A stretch of DNA of 64,000 nucleotides from Streptomyces cirratus (GCF_014650775.1 NZ_BMVP01000005.1:124001-188000), one strand, 5' to 3'. Positions 7,350 through 16,143 are shown, counted from the first letter of the stretch. The notes: generated from the sequence alone by a model not told the origin. Numbers and translations: made by a program.

Positions 7350-8504
7350 TCAGCCGACGCAGCGCGGGACGTTGCCCGCGCAGTTGGTGGGCAGGTTGTG
7401 GATGACCGTGTCGTCCCTGAGCTCCACGAGCCCGTTCACGCTGTTGTTGATGCCGCCGCCGCTCTCGGCCGCACGGTTTTGCACGACGAGGCTGCGGATG
7501 AGGGTCACCCGCGCGGAGGGCAGGCCCGTCACCTGGTTGTTGATGCCGCCGCCGTTGCGGCCGGAGGAGTTCTTTTCGATCTTGATCCGCTCCAGGAGCG
7601 CGGTGCCTTCGTTGTCGATGGCGCCGCCGTCGCGGCCGGCCTTGTTGAGGTCGAAGACGCTCTCTCGGGCCTCCAGCGCCGAACGCAGGCCGTTGAACAC
7701 GGCGCCGCCGTCGAAGCCGGCCCAGTTCGCGGTGAAGTTGCTGCCGCTGATCGCGGTATGGGCGGTGGGGCCGGTGTTGCTGATGGCGCCGCCGTTGCCG
7801 TCATGCGCCTCGTTGTGGGTGAACACGCTGTGGTCCAGGACCCGGAGCGTGCCGATGTTCGCGACGCCGCCGCCGTTGAAGCTGGAGGTGTTGCCCGCGA
7901 CGGTCGTCTTCTTCAGCGTGACGCTGCCGTTCGTCGTGTTGTAGACGGCGCCTCCGTCGACCGTGATGGCGATGTTGGTCAGGAGCTTGCTGTCGACCAC
8001 CGTGACACGGCCGTTGTTGTTGAAGATGGCACCGCCACTCACGCCGGCCTGGTTCCCGGAGAGGGTGCTGTCCTCCACCAGCAGGGTGCCCTCGTTGTTG
8101 ATGCCACCGCCGTTCGTGAGGGCGCGGCCGCCGTTGACCACGACGCCCTTCAACGTCAGTTCGCCGGTCGCGGCCACGCTCAGCAGCCGGAAGAGGGTGG
8201 TCGCCGCCGTGGAACGGATCAGGCTGGAGTCCAGGCCCTTGATGGTGACCCTGCTGGTGATGGGCGGCAGCGCGTTGCCGCCGGTGCCCGCCGTGAAGCG
8301 GTAGACGCAGCGGTGGGCCAGGTTGATCGTCGCGCCGTCGGGATTGCTGTTGGCCTGTGTGACGGCGGCGATGAGCCCGGCGATGTCGCCGCACCGCACG
8401 TTGAGGTTCAGGGGCTGGGCCACGGCCACAGCCGGAGCTGCCGCGACGGCCAGGCCCAGGCTTGCCACCACAGCGGATCCGGCGAGCACGAGACGCTTCT
8501 TCAT
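7350..8504 (-). CDS. Secreted right-handed beta-helix repeat protein
   Basis: This is a 384-residue exported protein of unknown function. A Sec signal peptide is clear (KKR, then hydrophobic core, ending near AVAVAQP). The body carries at least seven turns marked by GGAI, GGGINN or GGAVFN tripeptide-like motifs spaced about 25-35 residues apart, similar to the polymorphic-membrane-protein/parallel beta-helix repeats. Such folds occur in polysaccharide lyases and adhesins, but no catalytic residues can be named. Cysteines occur near the N-terminus (RCGD, HRCVY) and at the end (NCAGNVPRCVG), which could cap the helix with disulfides. It stands alone, convergent with the PemK-like gene. Confidence 0.82.
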   Translation of the reverse strand: MKKRLVLAGSAVVASLGLAVAAAPAVAVAQPLNLNVRCGDIAGLIAAVTQANSNPDGATINLAHRCVYRFTAGTGGNALPPITSRVTIKGLDSSLIRSTAATTLFRLLSVAATGELTLKGVVVNGGRALTNGGGINNEGTLLVEDSTLSGNQAGVSGGAIFNNNGRVTVVDSKLLTNIAITVDGGAVYNTTNGSVTLKKTTVAGNTSSFNGGGVANIGTLRVLDHSVFTHNEAHDGNGGAISNTGPTAHTAISGSNFTANWAGFDGGAVFNGLRSALEARESVFDLNKAGRDGGAIDNEGTALLERIKIEKNSSGRNGGGINNQVTGLPSARVTLIRSLVVQNRAAESGGGINNSVNGLVELRDDTVIHNLPTNCAGNVPRCVG

Positions 8505-8709
8505 TCGCTTGTGTTCCTCTCAGTACCCAGGTGGGCCCCCGCGCCGTCGTCCTGCGTCCAGCCGTGGTGGAGTGGAGTGGGGAGGGAAGTGAGGGGCGCC
8601 GTCATGACGTGACAGGGTTAGCCGATGGGTCCCGGCGTGTCCCCGTACCTGCGTACGGACTCTCCGGAAATTCATACGAATGGTGGCCGCTGCGGTCCGT
8701 GCCCTGCTC

Positions 8710-9570
8710 CTACGGGTGCGCGACCCCCTCCGCTCCTGCGCGGCCGAACCCCGCCAAGGCCCGCTCGAAGGCCTCCCGCGGCCCCGGATCGCGGTCCAGG
8801 ACACCGAACACCACCTGCTCGAACACGCCCGCGAACCGCCCGGCGAGCAGCGCCCGGAAGGCCTCGGCGACCTCCCCCGGATCGTTGCGGAACACCCCGC
8901 ACCCCCACGCGCCCAGCACCAGCCCCCGATAGCGGTGCAGTGCGGCGACCTCCAGTACCCGTTCGGCCCTCCGGGCGAGGGCGGCCGGGATCTCGTGCGC
9001 GCGCTCGGGCTCCTGGCGGCGGATCGCTCCCGCGTTCGGCGCCGGGGAAGTGAGGAATCCGGCCCGGTACGGGGTCTCCAGCAGTTCGCCCCGGTCGTCG
9101 CGGAAAACGGGCACCCCGGGCGAGTGAATCACCCGGTCGGTGTAGAAGGTGCTGCGGCCGGCGCGGTGCACCTCGTAGTACTCCGGCGCCTCCAGCAGGG
9201 TCTCGTAGAGCGCCGAGGCGCGGCACAGCGCTTCCTCCTGGGCTTTGGCCCCGCGGACGTAGCCGCCCCCGGGATTGCGGGCCGAGGCGAAGCACAGGAC
9301 CGCGACCGGGAGCTCCTCTCCGGGGCCACCGGCGAGCCTGCGGGCCGCGGCCGTGCTGCTCTCCCCCGTGACCTCTACGACGGTCCGGCCGGAACCGGCC
9401 TTCGGCTCATCGCTTGAAATGACCCGGTTTGGCCCATATATCCTTGTTCCTGCCTTGGCTTCCGCCACGGCGGCGGCCAGGGAGACCCGGCGCCCGGAGC
9501 GCGTCCGGTAGCCACCGGCCGCCAAGATGATCGCGTTATGGCGCGCGATTTCACGGAATCTGCTGCTCAC
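8710..9570 (-). CDS. Bacterial-type poly(ADP-ribose) glycohydrolase (TIGR02452 family)
   Basis: This 286-residue macrodomain-fold enzyme should hydrolyse ADP-ribose polymers or related conjugates. The PARG signature is intact: PGGGYVRGAKAQEEALCR contains the GGG loop and the paired acidic QEE residues. The second conserved region LGAWGCGVFRNDP and the C-terminal VFGVLDR also match the family. The GTG at 9570 is chosen since an AGGA lies about 9 bases upstream; an upstream TTG at 9606 is less likely. No ADP-ribosyltransferase gene is nearby, so partner and substrate are open. It is divergent from egtA. Confidence 0.88.
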   Translation of the reverse strand: MSSRFREIARHNAIILAAGGYRTRSGRRVSLAAAVAEAKAGTRIYGPNRVISSDEPKAGSGRTVVEVTGESSTAAARRLAGGPGEELPVAVLCFASARNPGGGYVRGAKAQEEALCRASALYETLLEAPEYYEVHRAGRSTFYTDRVIHSPGVPVFRDDRGELLETPYRAGFLTSPAPNAGAIRRQEPERAHEIPAALARRAERVLEVAALHRYRGLVLGAWGCGVFRNDPGEVAEAFRALLAGRFAGVFEQVVFGVLDRDPGPREAFERALAGFGRAGAEGVAHP

Positions 9571-9636
9571 GCCGTGATCCTGCGGCGCGGGACGCGCCGA
9601 CGGCAAGGGAATTTGTGCCGGGCAGGCGGGTAGGCA

Positions 9637-9649
9637 CGGATGACATCCG
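9637..9649. promoter_or_regulatory. Short palindrome upstream of egtA
   Basis: CGGATG and CATCCG flank a single A, forming a perfect 13-base palindrome about 47 bases before egtA and 67 bases before the divergent PARG gene. It could be an operator; no regulator gene adjoins it. Confidence 0.25.
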
Positions 9650-9695
9650 AGCCGTCGACAGGTGACGGCCGACGACAGGAGATGAGGTTCCGGTC

Positions 9696-10988
9696 ATGCA
9701 CCAGGACTCACCCGCTCCGCCCTGCCAGCCCCCTCCCGACGCCCCCCTCTCCGAAGCCGCCGCCGAGGATCTGGTCCACGGCATCTGCTTCAAGACCGGC
9801 CCGCCGCGCCTGGTCGGCGCCGAACTCGAGTGGCTGGTGGTGGACGCCGACCGCCCTTGGATACCGCTGGACGCCGACCGGCTGACCGCGGCGCACGACG
9901 CCGCGGGCGCCCTGCCGCTGAGGTCCCGGTTCACCGTCGAGCCCGGCGGCCAGCTGGAGCTCAGCTCCGCACCCGCCGGCTCCCTCACCGCCTGCGTGGA
10001 CGGCCTCCAGGCCGACCTCGCGGCCGTCCGCGGCGCCCTCGGCGAGCGGGGCCTGGCCCTGCGGGGCCTCGGCCTCGACCCGCGCCGGCCCTACCGCCGC
10101 CTCCTCGACAGCCCGCGCTACCGGGCCATGGAGAGCTACTTCGACCGTACCGGCCCGGCCGGCCGCGCCATGATGTGCGCCTCCGCCTCCGTGCAGGTGT
10201 GCGTGGACGCGGGCCTGGAGGAGCCCGGGCCGCTCGGGCACGGCCGGCGCTGGCGGCTGACGCACCTGCTGGGCGCGGTGCTGGTGGCCGCGTTCGCCAA
10301 CTCCCCCGCGCACGAGGGCCCGTACGCCGGATGGCGGTGTGCGCGGCAGGGCATCTGGAGCGACATCGACTCGCGGCGCGCGCTCGCCCCGCCGCTGGAC
10401 GAGGAGCCGCGCGCCGCCTGGACCCGGCACGCGCTGGACACCGAGGTGATGTGCGTGCGCTCCTCCGGGCCGTCCTGGCAGGTGCCGGGCGGCCTGACGT
10501 TCCGCGACTGGCTGCGTACCGGGGGTCCCCGGCCGCCGACCCGGGCGGATCTGGACTACCACCTGACGACCCTGTTCCCGCCGGTCCGCCCGCGCGGCCA
10601 CCTGGAACTGCGGATGATCGACGCCCAGCCCGGTGAGGACGGCTGGCTGGTGCCGGTGGCGCTCACGCACGCGCTGTTCGACGACCCCGAGGCCGCCGAG
10701 ACCGCCTACCGGGTGGTCAAGGCACTGGCCGACGCGTACGGGGGCCGGCGCGCCCCCCGCAACCGGCTGTGGGCGACCGCGGCCCGGGCGGGGCTGACCG
10801 ACCCGGACCTGCGGGCGGCCGCCGTCGCCTGCTTCGCGGCGGCCGCGCAGGCGCTGCCCCGGCTCGGGGCGGGTACCCGCGTCTGCGACACGGTCGGCGC
10901 GTTCGCCGAGCGCTACGTACTGCGCGGCCGCTGCCCGGCCGACGACCACGACCAACGGCAGCCCGCCGGGAAGGGAACGCGACCGTGA
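9696..10988 (+). CDS. egtA: Ergothioneine pathway glutamate-cysteine ligase EgtA
   Basis: EgtA joins glutamate and cysteine to make gamma-glutamylcysteine, the sulfur donor for ergothioneine. The 430-residue protein begins its ligase core at VGAELEWLVVDADRPW, the Glu/ATP-Mg binding start of the GCS2 family, and continues with SRFTVEPGGQLELSS and RMMCASASVQVCVD-like segments. The ATG at 9696 follows a purine-rich region (CAGGAGATGAGG) farther upstream, so initiation strength is moderate. It is the first gene of egtABCD, with a 4-base GTGA overlap to egtB. Identification rests on sequence and operon order together. Confidence 0.93.
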   Translation: MHQDSPAPPCQPPPDAPLSEAAAEDLVHGICFKTGPPRLVGAELEWLVVDADRPWIPLDADRLTAAHDAAGALPLRSRFTVEPGGQLELSSAPAGSLTACVDGLQADLAAVRGALGERGLALRGLGLDPRRPYRRLLDSPRYRAMESYFDRTGPAGRAMMCASASVQVCVDAGLEEPGPLGHGRRWRLTHLLGAVLVAAFANSPAHEGPYAGWRCARQGIWSDIDSRRALAPPLDEEPRAAWTRHALDTEVMCVRSSGPSWQVPGGLTFRDWLRTGGPRPPTRADLDYHLTTLFPPVRPRGHLELRMIDAQPGEDGWLVPVALTHALFDDPEAAETAYRVVKALADAYGGRRAPRNRLWATAARAGLTDPDLRAAAVACFAAAAQALPRLGAGTRVCDTVGAFAERYVLRGRCPADDHDQRQPAGKGTRP

Positions 10989-12301
10989 CCACCGAATCCC
11001 GCCCCACCGGCTCGCGTGAGCGCGCCGCCGCGGCGCTGACCGCCGCCCGGGCCCGCACAGCCGCGCTGACCGACGCCGTGACCGACGAGGACCTGACGGC
11101 GCAGCACTCACCGTTGATGTCTCCGCTGGTCTGGGACCTCGCGCACATCGGGAACCAGGAGGAGCTGTGGCTGCTGCGCCGGGTGGCCGGGCGTGAATCC
11201 ATGCGGCCCGAGATCGACCCGCTCTACGACGCTTTCCAGCACCCCCGCTCCGAACGGCCGAAACTGCCGCTGCTGGGACCCGGCGAGGCCCGCCGGTACG
11301 CGGCCGAGGTGCGGGGGCGGGTCTTCGACCTGCTGGAGCGCACTCCCTTCGAGGGCACCCCGCTCCTGGACGGCGGTTTCGCCTTCGGGATGATCGCCCA
11401 GCACGAACAGCAGCACGACGAGACCATGTTGATCACCCATCAGCTGAGGCGCGGCGCACCCGTACTGGCGGCGCCCGACCCCGGTCCCCCGCAAGGGCCA
11501 CCGCCCCCGGCGGCGGAAGTCCTCGTCCCCGGCGGCCCGTTCACGATGGGGACGTCCGCGGAGCCGTGGTCCCTGGACAACGAACGGCCCGCGCACACCC
11601 GGGACGTCGCCCCGTTCTGGATCGACACGACGCCGGTCACCAACGCCGCCTACCGGGCCTTCATGGCGGACGGCGGCTACCACGAGCCCCGCTGGTGGGC
11701 CGCGCAGGGCTGGGAGCAGATCCGGGCGCACGGGATCGAGGCCCCGCTGTTCTGGCACCGGGAGGGCGGGATCTGGCTGCGCCGCCGTTTCGGCGTCACC
11801 GAACCCGTCCCGGACGACGAGCCGGTGCTCCACGTCAGCTGGTACGAGGCCGACGCCTACGCCCGCTGGACCGGACGCCGACTGCCCACCGAGGCCGAGT
11901 GGGAGAAGGCGGCCCGCCACGACCCCCGCACCGGGCGCTCCACCCGCTACCCGTGGGGCGACGCCGACCCGACGCCGGCCCACGCCAACCTGGGCCAGCG
12001 CCACCTGCGCCCCGCCCCGGCGGGCAGCTATCCGGCCGGCGCCTCCCCGCTCGGCGTGCGCCAGCTGATCGGCGACGTGTGGGAGTGGACCGCCTCGGAC
12101 TTCCTGCCGTACCCGGGGTTCAGGGCGTTCCCCTATCGGGAGTACTCGGAGGTGTTCTTCGGCCCGGAGCACAAGGTGCTGCGCGGCGGGTCCTTCGCCG
12201 TGGACCCGGTTGCCTGCCGGGGCACGTTCCGCAACTGGGACCTGCCGGTCCGCCGGCAGATCTTCGCCGGTTTCCGGACCGCGCGCGGGGGTGTCGCCTG
12301 A
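10985..12301 (+). CDS. egtB: Ergothioneine biosynthesis sulfoxide synthase EgtB
   Basis: EgtB is a non-heme iron enzyme that uses oxygen to couple hercynine with gamma-glutamylcysteine, forming the C-S bond as a sulfoxide. The 438-residue protein has an N-terminal DinB-like half and a C-terminal formylglycine-generating-enzyme-like half. The iron ligands are seen as H54 in DLAHIGNQEE and H140/H144 in the QHEQQHDE motif. The C-terminal domain shows GGPFTMGT, LPTEAEWEKAAR, WEWTASDF and VLRGGSFAV. The GTG start overlaps the egtA stop by 4 bases (GTGA), implying coupled translation. Confidence 0.95.
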   Translation: MTTESRPTGSRERAAAALTAARARTAALTDAVTDEDLTAQHSPLMSPLVWDLAHIGNQEELWLLRRVAGRESMRPEIDPLYDAFQHPRSERPKLPLLGPGEARRYAAEVRGRVFDLLERTPFEGTPLLDGGFAFGMIAQHEQQHDETMLITHQLRRGAPVLAAPDPGPPQGPPPPAAEVLVPGGPFTMGTSAEPWSLDNERPAHTRDVAPFWIDTTPVTNAAYRAFMADGGYHEPRWWAAQGWEQIRAHGIEAPLFWHREGGIWLRRRFGVTEPVPDDEPVLHVSWYEADAYARWTGRRLPTEAEWEKAARHDPRTGRSTRYPWGDADPTPAHANLGQRHLRPAPAGSYPAGASPLGVRQLIGDVWEWTASDFLPYPGFRAFPYREYSEVFFGPEHKVLRGGSFAVDPVACRGTFRNWDLPVRRQIFAGFRTARGGVA

Positions 12302-13059
12302 TGTGCCGTCACCTCGCCTATGTGGGACCGCCGGTCTGCCTGGGACGGCTGCTCAGTGAACCCGAGTACTCCCTGGTCCGGCAGTCCTACGCGCCGCGCC
12401 GCCAGCGGTACGGCACGGTCAACGCCGACGGCTTCGGCGTCGGCTGGTACGCGGAGGGTGACCCGGTCCCGGCCCGCTACCGCCGCTCCGGCCCCGTCTG
12501 GGGCGATCTGACCTTCGCGGACCTGGCCCGGGTGGTGCGCAGCACCGCGGCGCTGGCCGCCGTCCGGGACGCCACGCTCGCAGGGGCGGACGGGGAGGCC
12601 GCCGCCTCGCCGTTCGCGTCGGGGCCCTGGCTGTTCAGCCACAACGGGGCGATACGCGACTGGCCGGACGCGGCGGGGCCCCTGGCGGCCGGGCTGCCGC
12701 CGCACGAGTTGCTCCAGCTGTCCGCGCGCACCGATTCGGCGCTGATCTGGGCGCTGGTGCTGCGCCGGCTCCGGGAGGGGGCCGGTCTCGGCGAGGCACT
12801 CGCGGGACCGGTGCAGGAGCTGGCGGCGGCTTCCCCCGGCTCCCGGCTGAACCTGCTACTGACGGACGGGAGGGGCATCGCCGCCACCGCCTGGGGCGAC
12901 TCCCTCTGGTACCTGGCCGATCCGGGGGCAGGGCGCACGGTCGTGGCGTCCGAGCCGTACGACGACGACAGCCGCTGGACCGAAGTGGACGACCGCACCC
13001 TGTTGACCGCCACCCCCACCCGGGTCGATCTGACCCCGCTCAAGGAGAGCCTGTCGTGA
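12301..13059 (+). CDS. egtC: Ergothioneine pathway amidohydrolase EgtC
   Basis: EgtC removes the glutamate from the gamma-glutamyl hercynylcysteine sulfoxide made by EgtB. The 252-residue protein is an N-terminal nucleophile class II glutamine amidotransferase-fold enzyme: Cys2 (MCRHLAYVG) becomes the N-terminal nucleophile once Met is removed. NADGFGVGWY and FSHNGAIRDW are the other conserved family segments. The ATG at 12301 shares one base with the egtB stop, and the 3' end overlaps egtD by 4 bases. Confidence 0.94.
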   Translation: MCRHLAYVGPPVCLGRLLSEPEYSLVRQSYAPRRQRYGTVNADGFGVGWYAEGDPVPARYRRSGPVWGDLTFADLARVVRSTAALAAVRDATLAGADGEAAASPFASGPWLFSHNGAIRDWPDAAGPLAAGLPPHELLQLSARTDSALIWALVLRRLREGAGLGEALAGPVQELAAASPGSRLNLLLTDGRGIAATAWGDSLWYLADPGAGRTVVASEPYDDDSRWTEVDDRTLLTATPTRVDLTPLKESLS

Positions 13060-14030
13060 GTGATTTCCAGTTGACCCGCACCCTCGACGAGCACTCCGCG
13101 GACACCGCGCTGCGGGCGGACGTGCGCGACGGCCTGACCCGCTCGCCGAAGGAGTTGCCGCCCAAGTGGTTCTACGACGCCCGGGGCAGTGAACTCTTCG
13201 AGGAGATCACCCGGTTGCCCGAGTACTATCCGACGCGCGCCGAGCGGGAGATCCTGCTGGGGCGGGCCGGGGAGATCGCGGCCGCGAGCGGTGCCCGCAC
13301 GCTGGTGGAGCTGGGTTCCGGTTCCTCGGAGAAGACGCGGCACCTGATCGAGGCGCTGCCCGCGCTGGAGACGTACATCCCGGTGGACGTCAGCGAGAGC
13401 GCGCTGCGGGGGGCGGCTCAGACGCTGCTCGCAGAGCATCCGGGGCTGCGGGTGCACGCCCTGCTCGCCGACTTCACCCGGCCGCTGCGGCTGCCGGAGT
13501 CGGCCGGTCCGCGGCTGGTGGTGTTCCTGGGCGGCACGGTCGGGAACCTGCGGCCACCGGAGCGGGCCGCGTTCCTGGCGTCCGTGCGGGCGATGCTGTC
13601 GCCGGGTGACGCGCTGCTGTTGGGGACGGACCTGGTGAAGGACGAGGCGGTGCTGGTGGCCGCGTACGACGACTCCCGGGGGGTGACGGCGGAGTTCAAC
13701 AAGAACGTACTGGCCGTCATCGACCGGGAGTTGGGCGCTGATTTCCACACCGCCGACTTCGAGCACGTGGCGGTGTGGAACCGGGAGCAGGAGTGGATCG
13801 AGATGCGGTTGCGGGCCCGGTCGGAGGTGCTGGTGAAGATCCGGGCCCTGGATCTGGTGGTGCCCTTCGAGGAGGGTGAGGAGATCCTGACGGAGGTCTC
13901 CGCGAAGTTCCGTCAGGAGGGCGTACGGCGCGAGCTGGCGGCGGCGGGGCTGCGGCTGACGCAGTGGTGGACGGATGCGGCGGACCGTTTCGCGCTGTCC
14001 CTGTCGGTGGCCGACGGCCCGGAGGGCTGA
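13056..14030 (+). CDS. egtD: L-histidine N-alpha-methyltransferase EgtD
   Basis: EgtD trimethylates histidine with three S-adenosylmethionine to give hercynine, the first committed ergothioneine intermediate. The 324-residue protein has the entry segment PKWFYDARGSELFEEIT, SAM motif I VELGSGSSEKTRHLIEAL, and the acidic motif YIPVDVSESAL. FLGGTVGN and the C-terminal WWTDAADRFALSL match the family. The GTG overlaps the egtC stop by 4 bases. The last 118 bases are also covered, antisense, by the convergent acyltransferase frame. The PLP-dependent lyase EgtE is not next to this operon. Confidence 0.95.
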   Translation: MSDFQLTRTLDEHSADTALRADVRDGLTRSPKELPPKWFYDARGSELFEEITRLPEYYPTRAEREILLGRAGEIAAASGARTLVELGSGSSEKTRHLIEALPALETYIPVDVSESALRGAAQTLLAEHPGLRVHALLADFTRPLRLPESAGPRLVVFLGGTVGNLRPPERAAFLASVRAMLSPGDALLLGTDLVKDEAVLVAAYDDSRGVTAEFNKNVLAVIDRELGADFHTADFEHVAVWNREQEWIEMRLRARSEVLVKIRALDLVVPFEEGEEILTEVSAKFRQEGVRRELAAAGLRLTQWWTDAADRFALSLSVADGPEG

Positions 14031-14857
14031 GCCGGTACGCCCGGTAGCGCCGGCGGGCGTCCCATGTCGCCGCGTACGGCTTCTTGAGCGGCCGCGGCGA
14101 GGTCCCGCCGGTCCGGGTGACGGCCCGGCGGGATCCTCGGCAGCAGCCGTACCTCGGCCCGGATACCGCGGGCGCGGGCGATGCGCCAAAGGGAAGCGGT
14201 CAGCGGATCGTCCCCGACGAAGGCGGGCGCCCCGGCGACGCCCCCGTCCGCCGCCAGCCGGTACGCGAGCCGCACCGGCTGCACGGGTACCCGCGCGTCG
14301 AGCGCCGCCTGGAACACGGCGCGCCGGAAGGGCCCCTGGGCGCGTCCGCACCAGGTGGAGCCTTCGGGGAACACGGTGACGCGGTCTCCGGCGAGCAGGG
14401 ACCGGGTGACTGCGCCGACGGTGCGGGGCAGGGTCCTGATCCGGTCGCGTTCGATGAACAGGGTTCCGGCCCGGGCGGCGAGGCGGCCGAGTACGGGCCA
14501 GGCGCCGATCTCGCTCTTGGCCAGCATCCGGCAGGGCAGGGCGGCGGCGACGAGGGGGATGTCCAGCCAGGAGATGTGGTTGGCGACGACCAGGCGGCCG
14601 CCGTCCGGCCCGGGGCTGCCGTGCACGGTGATCCGTATCCCCAGGGCCCCCACCAGTGCGGCGGCCCAGGCCCGGACCAGGGCGTGGCGGGGGCGCTGCG
14701 GCAGGAGCCGCACCGGCGGCGCGGCCGCCACGGCGAGCAGCATCAGGGCGGCGGCGCAGGCGAGTCGCACCACCGCGTGCGGGATGCTCGCCGCCCGCCC
14801 CTCGTGGCCGGCGCAGGCCTCGGGGGTGCAGGGGGCGGTGGGCAGCCAGACGCTCAT
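13913..14857 (-). CDS. Lysophospholipid (1-acylglycerol-3-phosphate type) acyltransferase, OlsA/PlsC family
   Basis: This membrane-associated enzyme should transfer an acyl chain to a lysolipid. A hydrophobic segment (AAALMLLAVAAAPPVRLL) precedes the catalytic HX4D motif in VANHISWLDIPL. FIERDR and the FPEGSTWCG phosphate-binding motif follow. The 314-residue frame ends with about 40 Ser/Pro/Arg-rich residues that are antisense to egtD; the true conserved domain ends near there. Its ATG overlaps the stop of the N-acyltransferase gene by 4 bases (ATGA). Pairing with an OlsB-like protein suggests ornithine lipid synthesis (OlsA role), an inference from context. Confidence 0.82.
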   Translation of the reverse strand: MSVWLPTAPCTPEACAGHEGRAASIPHAVVRLACAAALMLLAVAAAPPVRLLPQRPRHALVRAWAAALVGALGIRITVHGSPGPDGGRLVVANHISWLDIPLVAAALPCRMLAKSEIGAWPVLGRLAARAGTLFIERDRIRTLPRTVGAVTRSLLAGDRVTVFPEGSTWCGRAQGPFRRAVFQAALDARVPVQPVRLAYRLAADGGVAGAPAFVGDDPLTASLWRIARARGIRAEVRLLPRIPPGRHPDRRDLAAAAQEAVRGDMGRPPALPGVPAQPSGPSATDRDSAKRSAASVHHCVSRSPAAASSRRTPS

Positions 14858-15657
14858 GCGCCCGGGGCGAGCGAGAGGAAGTGGTTCAGGTAGCGCGGGT
14901 TGGTCCGGCGCAGCGAGAGCAGGACGTACAGGTCGGCGCAGCCGAATCCGGCGTCGAGTGCGGGCTCGCCGCAGACCCAGGCGCCCAGGCGCAGGTAGCC
15001 GCGCAGCAGCGGGGGCAGCTCCGTGCGGTCGGGGAAGGCGATGCCCTCGGGGTTCCAGGGCAGGTGCGGGGTGACCCGGTACTCCTCGGGCGCGAGGTTG
15101 CGGGTCAGGACGTTCGCGCGGGTGGCGGCGGCCAGGACGCCGCCGTCGGCCAGCGGGATGGAGCAGCAGCCGGCCAGCCAGTTGTGTCCGGACCGGTCCA
15201 TGTAGCGGGCGAGGCCGGCCCAGATGAGGGCGATGACGGCGCCGTTGCGGTGGTCGGGGTGGACGCACGAGCGGCCGACTTCGACGAGGTCGGGGCGGAT
15301 GGGGGCGAGCGCCGTCAGGTCGAATTCGGTCTCGGAGTAGAGGCGGCCGGCGATGGCGGCGCGCTCGGGCGGCAGCAGCCGGTAGGTGCCGACGACCTGC
15401 CCGGTGTTCTCGTCCACCACCAGGAGGTGGTCGCAGTAGGCGTCGAAGGCGTCGGCGTCGATGCCCGGCTCGGGTCCGTCCAGGCGGGCGCCGAACTCCC
15501 CGGCGAAGACGAGGTGGCGCAGCCGCTGGGCGGCGCGTACCTCGTCCTCGTCGCGGGCGAGCCGGACGGCGTAGCGGGGGGCGGTGGCGGGGGAAGCCGG
15601 AGAGGCGGGGGAGGCCGGGGATGCGAGGGGGGACGGGGACAGGGGGGCGATGGTCAT
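14854..15657 (-). CDS. GNAT-fold N-acyltransferase, OlsB-like (ornithine-acyl carrier protein N-acyltransferase)
   Basis: This 267-residue protein matches the OlsB/GNAT N-acyltransferase family. Seen are YAVRLARDEDEVRAAQRLR, then VFAGEFGARLDG, DAYCDHLLVVDENTGQVVGTYRLL, and the acyl-donor segment VEVGRSCVHPDHRNGAVIALIW. It likely attaches a 3-hydroxyacyl group to the alpha-amine of ornithine, making the lyso-lipid that the downstream acyltransferase completes. The ATG at 15657 has AGGAGC four bases upstream. An N-terminal (SPAS)-type low-complexity tract precedes the domain. The two genes overlap by ATGA, so they form one translational unit. Confidence 0.82.
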   Translation of the reverse strand: MTIAPLSPSPLASPASPASPASPATAPRYAVRLARDEDEVRAAQRLRHLVFAGEFGARLDGPEPGIDADAFDAYCDHLLVVDENTGQVVGTYRLLPPERAAIAGRLYSETEFDLTALAPIRPDLVEVGRSCVHPDHRNGAVIALIWAGLARYMDRSGHNWLAGCCSIPLADGGVLAAATRANVLTRNLAPEEYRVTPHLPWNPEGIAFPDRTELPPLLRGYLRLGAWVCGEPALDAGFGCADLYVLLSLRRTNPRYLNHFLSLAPGA

Positions 15658-15682
15658 GGCTGCTCCTGATCCGGGCACGGAG

Positions 15683-15709
15683 GCCAGGCCGGCAGGTCGG
15701 CGGCCTGGC
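15683..15709 (-). other. Leader hairpin upstream of the olsB-like gene
   Basis: GCCAGGCCG (15683-15691) and CGGCCTGGC (15701-15709) form perfect 9-base arms around a 9-base loop, ending 26 bases before the start codon. It could affect translation or be a GC-rich coincidence. Confidence 0.3.
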
Positions 15710-15894
15710 TCCCTTACTTCTTCCGTGACCGGCTGGATTCGACATGACCGCTCAGCGGCGGCGGGATGTGCGGACGCTGAACTCGGTGCTCGGACGGCCG
15801 GGGCGTGCTCGGCCGCGAGCCCCTGGGGCCCGCGTCCCGAGACCGACCGTGGGCGCAAAGTTCGCGGAAGCGGACTTACTGGGGCACCGTAGAA

Positions 15895-15912
15895 GCTGGC
15901 AATAGCGACCAC
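15895..15912. promoter_or_regulatory. Motif shared with the rpfD-like promoter region
   Basis: GCTGGCAATAGCGACCAC here matches GCTGACAATAGCGACAAC at 58924-58941 in 16 of 18 positions. Both lie in short intergenic promoter regions. On the minus strand both show a -10-like TATTGC or TATTGT. Here the motif lies 15 bases before the dodecin start and about 240 bases from the olsB-like gene. Confidence 0.35.
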
Positions 15913-15927
15913 TGTCGGGAGACGCCC

Positions 15928-16143
15928 ATGTCCCACCACACCTACCGGGTGACCGAGATCGTCGGCACCTCACACGAGGGGATCGACCAGGCCGTCCGCA
16001 ACGGGATCGCGCGGGCGGGCGCGACGCTGCGCAACCTGGACTGGTTCGAGGTCACGCAGGTGCGCGGGCACATCGAGAACGGCGAGGTCGCCCACTACCA
16101 GGTCGGCTTGAAGGTGGGCTTCCGGCTCGACGAAGAGGAGTGA
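15928..16143 (+). CDS. Dodecin family flavin-binding protein
   Basis: Dodecins are small dodecameric cytosolic proteins that bind flavins and act as flavin storage or buffer. The 71-residue product matches closely: HTYRVTEIVGTSHEGIDQAV, then RNLDWFEVTQVRGHIENG with the aromatic residue that stacks on flavin, and YQVGLKVGFRLD at the end. It starts at ATG 15928 with GGGAGA close upstream. It is a single gene, convergent with the HAD phosphatase gene. Confidence 0.95.
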   Translation: MSHHTYRVTEIVGTSHEGIDQAVRNGIARAGATLRNLDWFEVTQVRGHIENGEVAHYQVGLKVGFRLDEEE

